64,000 nt of DNA from SB11 sp965222995 (GCA_965222995.1 OZ244977.1:1240001-1304000); one strand, 5' to 3'; shown: positions 26,121 through 34,950, counted from the first letter of the stretch. Program-made: numbers and translations. Notes: a model not told the origin generated them from the sequence alone.

Positions 26121-27434
26121 ATGTTTGGTTTATTTAAAAATACTAAACCTAAGCTAACCATTACACCTGATGATAAGGAGTGGGTAGAAACCAACTTAAT
26201 TTGGTTGGGTGAAAACTTTGGTTTTGAAAGAGTGAAAAAAACACCTTTTTACTTGCCTACAACAGAGCATTTCCCTTACACTAGTATTAAAGAAGATGAA
26301 CAGTTTGAGAAACTATTTCACCAGTTGTGTGGGATGGTGGATATGAAAAGGGATGAGTTTTTAGTTACTTTTTTTGATGAAGATAATTATGAATTTGTTG
26401 TGGGTGATTGGGATAACACAGACGCTTTATATGAGAAAATTAAGCAAGGAAATAAAAAATATAAAGTAGCAGTTTCAAACAACAATTTTTCTGATATTGA
26501 AAGACTTATAAGTAGTATTGTTCACATTCTTATTCAAATAAAGTTGGTAGAGGGAAAATTTATAGGTAATGATGATGAAGATATGAAGGGATTAATTGAT
26601 TTAGCTGCTATTTTTTTTGGTTTTGGTATTTTTCTAGCAAATGGCTCTACAAGAACTCACAAACTTGACACGGTATCATATAGTACTTATGGGGTTTCAA
26701 GAGTTGGATACCTTCCCGATAAAGTAATAGCTTATGCAAATGCTCTTGTATGTAAAATTGCTGAAAAGGAGCATGTTAAATATATACAATGCTTTAATTC
26801 AAATACAAAAACATCATTTGAAAATAATTATAACTATTTAACAACCACAGGAAATACTCAAGTCAATAAAAAGACTATTTCCTTAACTAATGAAATCTTT
26901 TGTATAAATAAGTCTTTAACCTATAGTTTTAACAATAAAGATTATCATAAAGCCTTAAAGCAATCGAAAGAGTTAATTCAGATTAATAGTGAGAAGCCGG
27001 AGGCATGGAATAACTTAGGATATGCTTACTTAATGTTAGGTGATTTTAATAAGGCTATTCAGATATTTAATGAGGCAATAAAGATTGACATATGTTGGGA
27101 TATTCCATTTAGTAACAGAGCATACTGTAAAATACAAACTAATGAACTAGAAAGTGCATACATAGATATTAAAGCTGCATTAGAATTTGATTCAGGAGAC
27201 TCATATGTGTTGAGAAACATAGGTATATTTAATTTAGCTAAAAAAGAATATGAAACAGCTCTTGAATATCTTTTAAAAGCTTATGAACTGGATGAAACAA
27301 CAGACCTAATTCATTTTTACCTAGCCAAAGTATATGAGAAGCTTGCAGATACTAAAAAGCAGATTTTTCATCATGAAAAATCTGCTGAATTAAATGAAAC
27401 AACCCTTAGTTTTTTACAGAGTTACAAGTATTAA
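26121..27434 (+). CDS. TPR-repeat protein with unknown N-terminal domain
   Basis: 437 residues, cytosolic. Residues ~1-255 form an alpha/beta domain I cannot assign (W-V-E-T-N-L-I-W-L near the start, then a D/E-rich region). Residues ~265-430 contain four to five tetratricopeptide units (W-N-N-L-G-Y-A-Y-L-M-L-G-D-F-N-K-A, V-L-R-N-I-G-I-F-N-L-A-K-K-E-Y). TPRs mediate protein contacts; the partner is unknown. The start follows a strong hairpin by 5 nt. Confidence 0.78.
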   Translation: MFGLFKNTKPKLTITPDDKEWVETNLIWLGENFGFERVKKTPFYLPTTEHFPYTSIKEDEQFEKLFHQLCGMVDMKRDEFLVTFFDEDNYEFVVGDWDNTDALYEKIKQGNKKYKVAVSNNNFSDIERLISSIVHILIQIKLVEGKFIGNDDEDMKGLIDLAAIFFGFGIFLANGSTRTHKLDTVSYSTYGVSRVGYLPDKVIAYANALVCKIAEKEHVKYIQCFNSNTKTSFENNYNYLTTTGNTQVNKKTISLTNEIFCINKSLTYSFNNKDYHKALKQSKELIQINSEKPEAWNNLGYAYLMLGDFNKAIQIFNEAIKIDICWDIPFSNRAYCKIQTNELESAYIDIKAALEFDSGDSYVLRNIGIFNLAKKEYETALEYLLKAYELDETTDLIHFYLAKVYEKLADTKKQIFHHEKSAELNETTLSFLQSYKY

Positions 27435-27473
27435 TATTTCCATTGAGTACTTCATATAAACACATTTTATTTT

Positions 27474-27586
27474 GACCCTCCCGATTCACGTATAAGGGTG
27501 ATTATTTGAAATTCGCCCTCCCTAATTGCAAATAGGGAGGAAAAAGTTTAAGAACTCACCCTTTTAATTACTATTAAGGAGGGTTA
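27474..27586. repeat. Nested inverted-repeat (MITE/REP-like) element
   Basis: Three pairs of inverted arms are nested symmetrically: ACCCTCC (27475) with GGAGGGT (27578), AAGGGTGA (27494-27501) with TCACCCTT (27556-27563), and CCTCCCTA (27517-27524) with TAGGGAGG (27533-27540). The ~110-bp structure lies between two converging genes and has no coding content. This looks like a non-autonomous palindromic element or a complex terminator. Confidence 0.55.
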
Positions 27587-27630
27587 AGTATTATGCTAAT
27601 TGATTAATTGGCATATTAGCACATACTGTG

Positions 27631-29103
27631 TTATTTAGTTTTACAATAACACTCGCTATAATCTTTAATGGTTAGTTTGGTTAAACCACACCAATAAGCT
27701 CTCCAATCGCTGGGAACTGTATTGGTTTTTTCTACTTCGTAAAATCTTAAATATTTTTCTCTGGCAGAGTCTTTATCGGTATACACATTTTGGGCAACAT
27801 TACTTAGTGTGTTAGCATTAATACCATTTTCACCATATGCTTTGTTAAAATTATACTCAGGCACCCATTGGTCATCACCTTTAGTCTCAATGCCCTTAAA
27901 ATAATGCGTTATGCTATTGTTCAAAGTCATATCAGTTGCATTCCAGTCAACTAATTGTATTGCGGGGTTATTTCCATTTACGGGGCTAATTGATGGTGTA
28001 ATATGAATAAATGAAACAGGGGTTCCATTATCTTCAATTACTCTAAAATCATCCATGTGTGTATGTCCTGCAAAATTAGCAGCTATAGTACCACTGTATT
28101 GTTTTGTTAATGATAAAAAATCATCGTTAAAACTCTTATCCCACATGGGTTTTACTTTGGGGCATGTTCTCGAGCTGTATATATCCATACCGGGTGGTAT
28201 ATGGTAAGCCAGCCAAACCTTTTTGTTTTCAGCCTTACACCTGGCTAAAGTATTTTTTAGCCAAGCCAATTGCTCATTTGCAGCATCTTTTGATGGTATG
28301 GTGTTACTGCAATAGTTTACATGGTTATTGTTATAATGCCCGGGCGAAAAGAAATTGGTGTTTAAACCTATAAATACTTGCGTACTATCCCAAGGCATAG
28401 CCACAGCATAGTACCCTCCTTTAGAAAAAGTGGTAACAAAGTTTTGTGTGCCATAAGCATTTTGTAATCTGGGTAACCATAAATTGGAAAAAAACTTTAA
28501 GAAATCTCCGTTAGCAGTAATGTGGTAGTCTCCACAATACCCATCGTTGTTTCCCAAAACGGGCAACATAGGGGTGTTAGGATATTTTTTTGCCAACTGA
28601 GAAACTATAAAACTCTCCGTTTTAGTAATAAAATTTTGGGCATGTTTTAAATCATAATCTTGAGTTAAGCTTTGATACTGTGCCTCGAAATTATGCGCTA
28701 TAAAATCACCCGTAATAATTATAAAATCAGGATTACTTTCAATAGTCGGCATTTCTTCCATAGCACTTTTAAATAACGGGAAGTAAGTGTCATTCCTATA
28801 TTCTCCGTATGATTTTACTTTAGATTGCTCAAAAATGCCTTCCCAGTCAGTATAGTCAGCCGCAATTAACTGGTTTAAGATACTAGGGTCGTAAAAAGGG
28901 TTAAAGTGAATGTCTGAAATTACCAATATTTTGCCACTTTGACCCGCAATAGCCATGTCGCTTTCGCTACCAGCTTCAAATTCAGTGGTATTATTTACGG
29001 AATCTGAATTGGCATTGTTTGACGGATTAGATTTACAATTGATTAAAAAAATAAATAATAGTGCTAATGATAAAATAGAAATGGTAGATAGTTTCCTTTT
29101 CAT
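27631..29103 (-). CDS. Metallophosphoesterase lipoprotein, acid-sphingomyelinase-like
   Basis: 490 residues with a lipobox-type signal peptide (L-I-N-C-K near residue 23) and an Asn/Ser-rich linker. The calcineurin-like core has all metal-binding blocks: V-I-S-D-I-H-F-N, I-I-T-G-D-F, L-G-N-N-D-G-Y, L-A-Y-H-I-P-P and F-A-G-H-T-H-M-D-D. Spacing and the H-F-N-P-F-Y-D start resemble acid sphingomyelinase-like phosphodiesterases. Likely an exported phosphodiester or pyrophosphate hydrolase; substrate not determinable. Confidence 0.87.
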   Translation of the reverse strand: MKRKLSTISILSLALLFIFLINCKSNPSNNANSDSVNNTTEFEAGSESDMAIAGQSGKILVISDIHFNPFYDPSILNQLIAADYTDWEGIFEQSKVKSYGEYRNDTYFPLFKSAMEEMPTIESNPDFIIITGDFIAHNFEAQYQSLTQDYDLKHAQNFITKTESFIVSQLAKKYPNTPMLPVLGNNDGYCGDYHITANGDFLKFFSNLWLPRLQNAYGTQNFVTTFSKGGYYAVAMPWDSTQVFIGLNTNFFSPGHYNNNHVNYCSNTIPSKDAANEQLAWLKNTLARCKAENKKVWLAYHIPPGMDIYSSRTCPKVKPMWDKSFNDDFLSLTKQYSGTIAANFAGHTHMDDFRVIEDNGTPVSFIHITPSISPVNGNNPAIQLVDWNATDMTLNNSITHYFKGIETKGDDQWVPEYNFNKAYGENGINANTLSNVAQNVYTDKDSAREKYLRFYEVEKTNTVPSDWRAYWCGLTKLTIKDYSECYCKTK

Positions 29104-29223
29104 GATAGATTGGTTTTTAGTTAGTTAATAGTCAAGTTTAAAAGAGTAAAGAAAGCAATATTATCTCAAAAAAAGCACAAGAAAATATTTTCCTGTAACG
29201 ATAGTTTAGTTTAAAAAAGGAAA

Positions 29224-30528
29224 TTACTGTTTTTTACTTCCCTTATCCAATAACTCTAAAACTTCTTGCGGGCTAATGTCTTTATAAGCAAGTTTAAGGC
29301 GTTTACGACACAAGAAACCTTTAGGCAGGGTTTCAATATTAAATTTTCTGTTTATCTCGCGGCTGCTTAGCCCAACGGTATAAGGAATATTATCCAGCAC
29401 CTTCATAGCACTTATAGATTTATAATAATCACCATAGTTTAAGGTTATTATATTTATACAGTTGCCATATTTACGGTGTATTCGGGTAAGTGCAGCAGTA
29501 TCACTTTCAAAATTAGGGGTATCAAAATTGTAGAAATATATATACAGCCCTTTGCGTTTATACTTCTTTATTTTTTTAGTAGTCTTACTATCATGCTGGT
29601 AAAAGGTAAATTTGGGCAGCTTTTTTCCAATTCGCAATGCCTTTTTAGAAACCGCATCCTTATCCCAAAAGAATTTTATGTAATTCCCCGCAGGGTCAAA
29701 CTCAGTAATTCTATACACCTTTTCATTCCACTCAAACTCAGTTTTTTTAATGCGTTCTTCAATAGGGAAGGAGAAATCATCTAAAAAAATACTGTCGTTC
29801 TTTTTAGCCACAAAAATCTTATCATATTCGGCGCTATTATATAAACCGTCATAATTACCGTCATGCAAAGCAATTCTAAAGGTGTCGGAGCCATTTATAT
29901 ATGTTGTTCCCCGCATATTCATTCGGTTTTCTTTAAAACTGTAATCAATGCCGGCAAATACTTTATTCCCCTGATTCTTTTTATAATAGTCATCCATTAA
30001 AAAACGGTATTTGGCATCCTTACTCAAGTCGAACCGAGAAATCCTTATAGAATATTTGGCATTGGGTACTTTGGGATGTTTAAAATCTATGTCTAAATGT
30101 GGAGTAAAGGCTGTGAAAGTATCAGCGGCACCATCATCAGTAAAATCAAGGTTATTATTTCTATCAATATGTAAAACAGCAGGCTTTACCCATCGTTTGT
30201 AGTTATTTATTAATACTGTGATGTAGCCCCTGTTTATATCAGACGGTGCGCCGGAATAATATATGAAGCCGTATGCCGTATCGGTAGCATCGCTCATATC
30301 AGGAAATTTTTTAATAGTAAAGCGACCTAAAGGTTTCTTATTAAATACACCAAACTTTTCATATTCTTCAATTTCAGGCGTTTGGAAGCGGAATATGGGT
30401 AAAATGAGCTTGCTTTTAAAATAGCGCTCATCATATGCCTTTTCGTCGAAACTTACTTGTACTACCTCTTGCCCATAGCTTACAAATGGAGCAAGAAGGA
30501 AAACGAATAGAAAAAGTTTTTTAAACAT
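29224..30528 (-). CDS. Secreted protein with degenerate thioredoxin-like C-terminal domain
   Basis: 434 residues from ATG 30528 (M-F-K-K-L-F), chosen because it starts the signal peptide (cleavage near Y-G-Q). The first ~290 residues are beta-rich with D-R-N-N-N-L-D-F-T-D-D and H-D-G-N-Y-D-G-L-Y-N, acidic loops that could bind calcium. From ~300 the order of strands resembles a TlpA/AhpC-type thioredoxin fold (K-L-P-K-F-T-F-Y, then Y-I-Y-F-Y-N-F, then L-P-K-G-F), but the C-x2-C active site is absent. Function unknown. Confidence 0.7.
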   Translation of the reverse strand: MFKKLFLFVFLLAPFVSYGQEVVQVSFDEKAYDERYFKSKLILPIFRFQTPEIEEYEKFGVFNKKPLGRFTIKKFPDMSDATDTAYGFIYYSGAPSDINRGYITVLINNYKRWVKPAVLHIDRNNNLDFTDDGAADTFTAFTPHLDIDFKHPKVPNAKYSIRISRFDLSKDAKYRFLMDDYYKKNQGNKVFAGIDYSFKENRMNMRGTTYINGSDTFRIALHDGNYDGLYNSAEYDKIFVAKKNDSIFLDDFSFPIEERIKKTEFEWNEKVYRITEFDPAGNYIKFFWDKDAVSKKALRIGKKLPKFTFYQHDSKTTKKIKKYKRKGLYIYFYNFDTPNFESDTAALTRIHRKYGNCINIITLNYGDYYKSISAMKVLDNIPYTVGLSSREINRKFNIETLPKGFLCRKRLKLAYKDISPQEVLELLDKGSKKQ

Positions 30529-30768
30529 GTGATACAAATGTATAAAAGTGGAGAGAAAGCAGAAATTTTAACTATACTGATTGTTTAACGAATTATAACT
30601 CAGAATCTACACTTTACAGTAAACTTTTTTAAGATAGAATTAAGAGATGAATTATTAGTAAGCGTGCATTATATCTAGATGTAGGCGAATATTTTGCTTA
30701 TGTTTTGTTTTGAAATTATTCTTTTATTCTATAGCATCGTTATATTAATACAATGTAAACAAAATTTT

Positions 30769-31608
30769 ATGAAAAAGATTTTCCTTTCACTTATCGTTCT
30801 AACACTAGCATTTGCAGGCTGTAAGAAGGACGAAGAAACTACCCCATCAGGCGGTAGTGGAGATGCAGGCGGTATCACAGTTGCTGAGATTAATACTTCA
30901 ATGGTAATTAAACATACGGGGAGCCGTTGCCCGCCTTGTGGTAACTGGGGTTGGAACGCTAATGAAGATATAATTAGCACTAACAAAGGTTCAGCAGCAT
31001 TTATGAGTGCTTATGGTCAAAACTTTGTAGCGCAATTATTTATAAATAGTACTGCTACTGCTTTACAAACGCATGTAGGAGCTACTGGTTACCCAACCTG
31101 GAGTGCTAACGGTCAAGCGCAATTAGACCGTTCTGGCGGTGGTGTAAACGTGAATGGCGAAAAAGCAAAAGTTGAGCAAGCTGTTAAAGACCACAAAGCT
31201 GCTGCTGTAGTAGCAAATGTTGGTTTCACTACTTCTTATGACGGAGATAAGTTAATGATTGATACCAGAACTAAATTCTTTAAAGAAGCTCAAGGTAACT
31301 ATAACTTAACTGTTTTTGTATTAGAAGATGGTGTAGTTGGCGCTCAAAGCGGTCATCCAAATACTCCAAATGTAGCTCACCACCACGTGGTTAGAGGTAC
31401 TGCAGTTGCTGAAGGTTCTTCAAGCGTTGATGTTTTAGAAGGTATGCAAATAGCTAACGGAAGCATTGCTGCAGGTTCTACATACGACCAGAAGTTTACT
31501 TTTGATGTTGCAGGATACGACAAAGCTAACATTGAAGTAATAGCTGTTATATGGAAAAAAGACTTAGGAAGTCTTGATTTTATAAACGCTAGCACCGACC
31601 AAAAGTAA
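30769..31608 (+). CDS. Omp28-related outer membrane lipoprotein
   Basis: 279 residues from ATG 30769 (the upstream ORF extension is hydrophobic but lacks a good start). The lipobox is A-F-A-G-C-K-K-D-E-E, where K-K-D-E-E right after the acylated Cys resembles a Bacteroidota surface-export signal. The mature protein has the Omp28 family thioredoxin-like segment T-G-S-R-C-P-P-C-G-N-W, followed by G-Y-P-T-W. C-P-P-C may be redox active. A terminator follows 22 bp after the stop. Confidence 0.85.
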   Translation: MKKIFLSLIVLTLAFAGCKKDEETTPSGGSGDAGGITVAEINTSMVIKHTGSRCPPCGNWGWNANEDIISTNKGSAAFMSAYGQNFVAQLFINSTATALQTHVGATGYPTWSANGQAQLDRSGGGVNVNGEKAKVEQAVKDHKAAAVVANVGFTTSYDGDKLMIDTRTKFFKEAQGNYNLTVFVLEDGVVGAQSGHPNTPNVAHHHVVRGTAVAEGSSSVDVLEGMQIANGSIAAGSTYDQKFTFDVAGYDKANIEVIAVIWKKDLGSLDFINASTDQK

Positions 31609-31629
31609 TTTAACCTAAATATTAATTTA

Positions 31630-31664
31630 AACCCCTATAGCGAAAGCTTTAGGGGTTTTTTGTT
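31630..31664 (+). terminator. Rho-independent terminator of Omp28-like gene
   Basis: AAACCCCTA / TAGGGGTTT with an inner AGCGAAAGCT hairpin and T6 tail. Confidence 0.9.
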
Positions 31665-31682
31665 TATTTAAAAAGTAACCGT

Positions 31683-31709
31683 GCAGCATTTTAATAGTTA
31701 ACACTGTCA
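31683..31709 (+). promoter_or_regulatory. Candidate ECF promoter A1 (GCAGC-N17-TGTCA), sigma operon
   Basis: GCAGC at 31683-31687 and TGTCA at 31705-31709 with a 17-nt gap, 26 nt before the sigma gene. Same boxes and spacing as at 34884, 35543 and 40344. Implies autoregulation. Confidence 0.75.
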
Positions 31710-31735
31710 AATAAAAAACGAAACTGAAACAGCAA

Positions 31736-32308
31736 GTGATAACACAGCAAGAAGAAGAGTTGATAGACGGGTGCATAGCGGGCAAACGCTCTGCACAAAA
31801 TCGGCTTTTTGATAAGTACTCAGCTAAAATGCTTGGGGTATGTTATCGCTATGCCCAAACAGAGCATGATGCAGAAGATATAATGCAAGACGGGTTTGTG
31901 AAAGTGTTTAATAACCTAAAAAAATTTAGAAGGGAGTCATCTCTGGAAACATGGATAAAAAGAGTAATGATTAATACAGCACTTAATTTTCTCAAGTCAA
32001 CACAAAAACTACGTATGGAAGCAGATATTTCTGTTGCTGAGAATAGTGCTGAGTTTTCTACCAGCCAATGGAGTAGTATAGATACTAAACTATTAATGGA
32101 GTGTATACATACTCTTCCGGCAGGTTACAGAGTAGTACTAAACATGTTTGCCATAGAAGGATATTCACATAAAGAGATTGCCGAGCAATTGAATATAACT
32201 GAAAGTACATCGCGCTCACAATTTGCAAGAGCCAAAGTGCTTTTAAAGAAAAAAATAGATACGATTAACAATTTTGACCAACAATATGAAAGAAGAAGAA
32301 TTCAATGA
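31736..32308 (+). CDS. ECF sigma factor
   Basis: 190 residues, GTG start at 31736. Region 2 (~18-85): L-F-D-K-Y-S-A-K-M-L-G-V, A-E-D-I-M-Q-D-G-F-V-K-V-F, L-E-T-W-I-K-R-V-M-I-N-T-A-L-N. Region 4 (~118-175): L-P-A-G-Y-R-V-V-L-N-M-F-A-I-E-G-Y-S-H-K-E-I-A. This is the canonical Bacteroidota ECF layout. The downstream membrane protein overlaps it by 23 bp, typical of a sigma/anti-sigma pair. The GCAGC-N17-TGTCA motif in front of it also precedes three lipoprotein units downstream, so they are the likely regulon. Confidence 0.95.
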   Translation: MITQQEEELIDGCIAGKRSAQNRLFDKYSAKMLGVCYRYAQTEHDAEDIMQDGFVKVFNNLKKFRRESSLETWIKRVMINTALNFLKSTQKLRMEADISVAENSAEFSTSQWSSIDTKLLMECIHTLPAGYRVVLNMFAIEGYSHKEIAEQLNITESTSRSQFARAKVLLKKKIDTINNFDQQYERRRIQ

Positions 32309-33734
32309 TTTTTTGCGGGATCGCGCTGATTCTTTCGAACTGAAGCCATCTTCAGGCTCGTTTGATGCGGTAGCACGCAAAATGAGGAAACAAAAAAAGA
32401 GAAAAGGTGCATTTTTCATCATTACTCTTTTATTATTGGGGGCTAGTGCTACCATGCTTTACTATACAATTAATAATACTACCGAAAATAAAAGTATTGC
32501 ACAGCAAACTAGCAACGAAGTAAATAACCAAAAAAGCGAAAGAACCATTCCACAGACAAAAAAATCAGTACCCGCAAATACTGATAAAGCAAATGAAAAA
32601 ACTACAGCACCTAATGCTAAAATGAACATTAAAAATGGTGCTTATAATACAGAGCGTTTAAAGGAACAGAATAATAAAAGAGCTAGCACTATAACCGATA
32701 ATAGTATGGGGATTTCTAATGGGGGCGCAATTACAGAAAGAAGCGATAATCAAAAAGCTATTTCAATCAATGCTGAAATAAACAAACCAGTATATGAAAC
32801 AGAAATAAATAATAAAGAGAATGCAGAGCATCCCAAAGAAGAAATTGTACTTGTAGAGCAAGAACAAAAAACAGAGCAGAAAGAAAATGTTGCAATTCTT
32901 GAAGAAGAAAAAAAGGTGGTTTCAATAGAAAAAAATAAAGAAGCTAAAAAAGATAGCTGTGCCTTTTGCGATTGTGCAAAGAAAAAATGGGCCGTTAAAG
33001 CTTATGTTAATCCATTTTTAGCTTCATACGTTTCAAATTCAAGTTTAGGAAACAGAGGTGCTGATGAAAGTATGATAGATTTTCAGCAGCTTAACAGCCA
33101 GCCACAGAACTTTACAAAAGAGCAACCTAACAATGGAGTAAGTTGGGGAGTAAATTTTGAGCGAAAGCTTGCTAAGAAATTTAGCTTAGGGTTAGGAATT
33201 GCTTACAGTAAGTGGGACTTAGATTTTATTAACTGGACAGAGCAGTATAGAAGAGACTCTGTTGTGAACTATAGGTTTGATATGACAACCAACCAATACG
33301 TTCCCATTGGTTATAGCGTGAGTAATAGGACAGATGCAATAGATAGCACTGTTACCAATGTAGTATTTCAAAGTGTACAAATACCTGTATATGTAAACTT
33401 TAATGTACTTAATAAAAAGAGATTTAGTTTAGATATACAAACAGGTTTTACAGGTAATTTTATTTACAGTACTGCCTTTAAAAGGGATGAAAAAATACTG
33501 AATACCAGAATACCCTCAAATCAAAACGAATCAATCCAACAATATAAGTACAGAAGTTTTAATGTAACCTACGATGCAGGCATTATGGCAAACTATACTA
33601 TAGGCAAATGTTGGGGAGTATATGGTGGGCCGAACATAGGCATGCCTTTGTTGCCTATACATGCAGCAAATAATGATGAAAAACGCCGCCCATTATTTTT
33701 AGGGTTTCAAGCAGGGCTACGTTTTAAATTTTGA
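32286..33734 (+). CDS. Membrane anti-sigma-like protein with exported beta-rich domain
   Basis: 482 residues from ATG 32286 (a TTG at 32274 is also possible). The first ~40 residues are cytoplasmic and end in a basic stretch (R-K-Q-K-K-R-K); a single transmembrane helix spans ~41-61. A long Glu/Lys/Asn/Gln-rich linker (62-220) follows, then C225-A-F-C228-D-C230, then ~240 residues with the aromatic, alternating strand pattern of an outer-membrane beta-barrel (PorT/OMP-like), ending in F-K-F. The topology and overlap with the sigma gene suggest it holds or releases the sigma factor in response to an envelope signal. No classic zinc anti-sigma motif is present, so that role is inferred. Confidence 0.82.
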   Translation: MKEEEFNDFLRDRADSFELKPSSGSFDAVARKMRKQKKRKGAFFIITLLLLGASATMLYYTINNTTENKSIAQQTSNEVNNQKSERTIPQTKKSVPANTDKANEKTTAPNAKMNIKNGAYNTERLKEQNNKRASTITDNSMGISNGGAITERSDNQKAISINAEINKPVYETEINNKENAEHPKEEIVLVEQEQKTEQKENVAILEEEKKVVSIEKNKEAKKDSCAFCDCAKKKWAVKAYVNPFLASYVSNSSLGNRGADESMIDFQQLNSQPQNFTKEQPNNGVSWGVNFERKLAKKFSLGLGIAYSKWDLDFINWTEQYRRDSVVNYRFDMTTNQYVPIGYSVSNRTDAIDSTVTNVVFQSVQIPVYVNFNVLNKKRFSLDIQTGFTGNFIYSTAFKRDEKILNTRIPSNQNESIQQYKYRSFNVTYDAGIMANYTIGKCWGVYGGPNIGMPLLPIHAANNDEKRRPLFLGFQAGLRFKF

Positions 33735-33795
33735 CAATTATTTATGAGAAAAAAATAGTATCTTCATGCAATCATTATCTGCAATAAATAAAACT

Positions 33796-34254
33796 ATGAA
33801 AACAAGAAAAGCATCAATTGGAAAGCTAATACTACTTTTACTGGTAGTTACAGGGCTTTCAGCTTGCAAAAAAGGCGAGCAAACACCCCCTTTAAGAGTT
33901 TGTGAAAATAACGCAACATTTATTCAAACAAATAATGCTGACGGGTATTATGGTAAATTCCTTATTCAGTTAGAAGACGGTTCATACATATACCCATGCA
34001 CTGTTGAAGGAGGCGTGGCTAAAGATATACCATATCATGGTATGGCTATAACGGTATCTTATGAAGTTTTAGGCAATGAGGAAGGGTGCCAAGGTTTAGC
34101 ATCGGTTACAAAAGGAACCAATGAACCTATTATAAATGAATTACCCAATGGCTGTATAATTACAAGGCAAAACTTACAATATCAAAGAGCCAAAATTACT
34201 TGTTTATCTCCTGTGAATGATGAGCGTGATTATGGATTTTGCACAGTAGAATAA
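33796..34254 (+). CDS. Cys-patterned small lipoprotein 1 (group A)
   Basis: 152 residues from ATG 33796, which fits the shared A-A-A-C-T-A-T-G context of its paralogues. Lipobox G-L-S-A-C-K-K-G-E. The mature domain has C-E-N-N, G-Y-Y, L-E-D-G-S-Y-I-Y-P-C, Y-H-G-M-A-I-T-V-S-Y-E, a Cys near residue 100 and A-K-I-T-C-L. This order recurs in the genes at 34951, 40395, 40810 and domain 1 of 41303. It lies 61 bp after the anti-sigma gene without its own GCAGC motif, so it probably belongs to the sigma operon, ended by the terminator at 34277. Function unknown. Confidence 0.85.
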   Translation: MKTRKASIGKLILLLLVVTGLSACKKGEQTPPLRVCENNATFIQTNNADGYYGKFLIQLEDGSYIYPCTVEGGVAKDIPYHGMAITVSYEVLGNEEGCQGLASVTKGTNEPIINELPNGCIITRQNLQYQRAKITCLSPVNDERDYGFCTVE

Positions 34255-34276
34255 AACTCAGAAAATATTTATTTAA

Positions 34277-34308
34277 AAAGCCTTTAGCATACGCTAAAGG
34301 CTTTTTTT
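34277..34308 (+). terminator. Rho-independent terminator, sigma operon
   Basis: AAAGCCTTTAGC / GCTAAAGGCTTT stem, 4-nt loop, T7 tail. Confidence 0.92.
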
Positions 34309-34465
34309 ATTGTAATAACAACCACTTAAAAAAGTAGCTGTGCTTATTATGTAAGTGTTTGATAGATAAAATTTTATACAAAAAATAAAATATTGATTAT
34401 CTACCCAACCATCTCAAATTTGGTTACGTATTAGAATACATAAACCAAATAGAAATAAAAAAACT

Positions 34466-34819
34466 ATGAAAAAAGTTTCATTAAAATCGACTAAGCAAAT
34501 ATTGTTTGTAGCTGCATTAGCAGCAGGGCTTTCATTCGCTTCATGTAAATTAGATCCGCCAATTGATCCCGGAAGAGGGGGTGGAAATGGTGGAGGAACC
34601 GGCGGAGGAGGAAATGGTGGCGGAAGAGATTCTACTATTATTGATCCCGGAAATGGCGGCGGTAGCGGCGGCGGCGGAGGAAGAGACAGTACCATTTGGG
34701 GCGGCAACAATGGTGGAGGTCGTGGAGGAAATAGCGGAGGCGGAAACGGTGGGGGAGGAAATAGTGGTGGAGGAAGAGGAGGAAATGGTGGCGGTGGCCC
34801 AGTAATAGGACCTCGTTAA
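34466..34819 (+). CDS. Glycine-rich lipoprotein
   Basis: 117 residues. The signal peptide ends S-F-A-S-C-K, so a lipidated Cys near residue 27. The mature part (~90 residues) is a low-complexity Gly/Asn/Ser/Arg repeat with two R-D-S-T-I landmarks, unlike its neighbours. It keeps the C-K-x-D-P-P leader seen in the paralogues and sits inside their array, between two terminators. A degenerate GTAGC-N17-TGTTT motif lies at 34334-34360. It could be a flexible, surface-exposed spacer or adhesive. A long proline-rich frame on the opposite strand is a shadow of the repeat. Confidence 0.8.
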   Translation: MKKVSLKSTKQILFVAALAAGLSFASCKLDPPIDPGRGGGNGGGTGGGGNGGGRDSTIIDPGNGGGSGGGGGRDSTIWGGNNGGGRGGNSGGGNGGGGNSGGGRGGNGGGGPVIGPR

Positions 34820-34851
34820 TTTACTATGTAAATAATTAATTAGTGTTTTTT

Positions 34852-34880
34852 AAAGGGTTGATGAAAATCAACCCTTTTTT
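34852..34880 (+). terminator. Rho-independent terminator of the Gly-rich gene
   Basis: AAGGGTTGAT / ATCAACCCTT stem, 4-nt loop, T6 tail, immediately abutting the next GCAGC promoter. Confidence 0.92.
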
Positions 34881-34883
34881 AAT

Positions 34884-34910
34884 GCAGCATTTTGTGTTTT
34901 CATATTGTCA
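34884..34910 (+). promoter_or_regulatory. Candidate ECF promoter A2 (GCAGC-N17-TGTCA)
   Basis: GCAGC at 34884-34888, TGTCA at 34906-34910, gap 17. Full context TGCAGCATTTTG matches copy A1 for ten bases. It precedes the lipoprotein at 34951. Confidence 0.78.
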
Positions 34911-34950
34911 GGTAAAATAGAGAGAAGAAAAAAAATTAAAATATCAGACT

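Noticed and set aside
33711..33736. GCAGG-N16-TGACA upstream of the first lipoprotein gene
   Set aside because: Both boxes and the spacing deviate from GCAGC-N17-TGTCA, and the site lies at the 3' end of the anti-sigma gene; likely chance.
34334..34360. GTAGC-N17-TGTTT before the Gly-rich gene as a fifth regulon promoter
   Set aside because: Spacing fits but one base of the first box and two of the second differ; mentioned as degenerate only.
34414..34710. 98-residue proline-rich ORF on the minus strand
   Set aside because: It is the antisense of the Gly codon repeats in the + strand lipoprotein gene.
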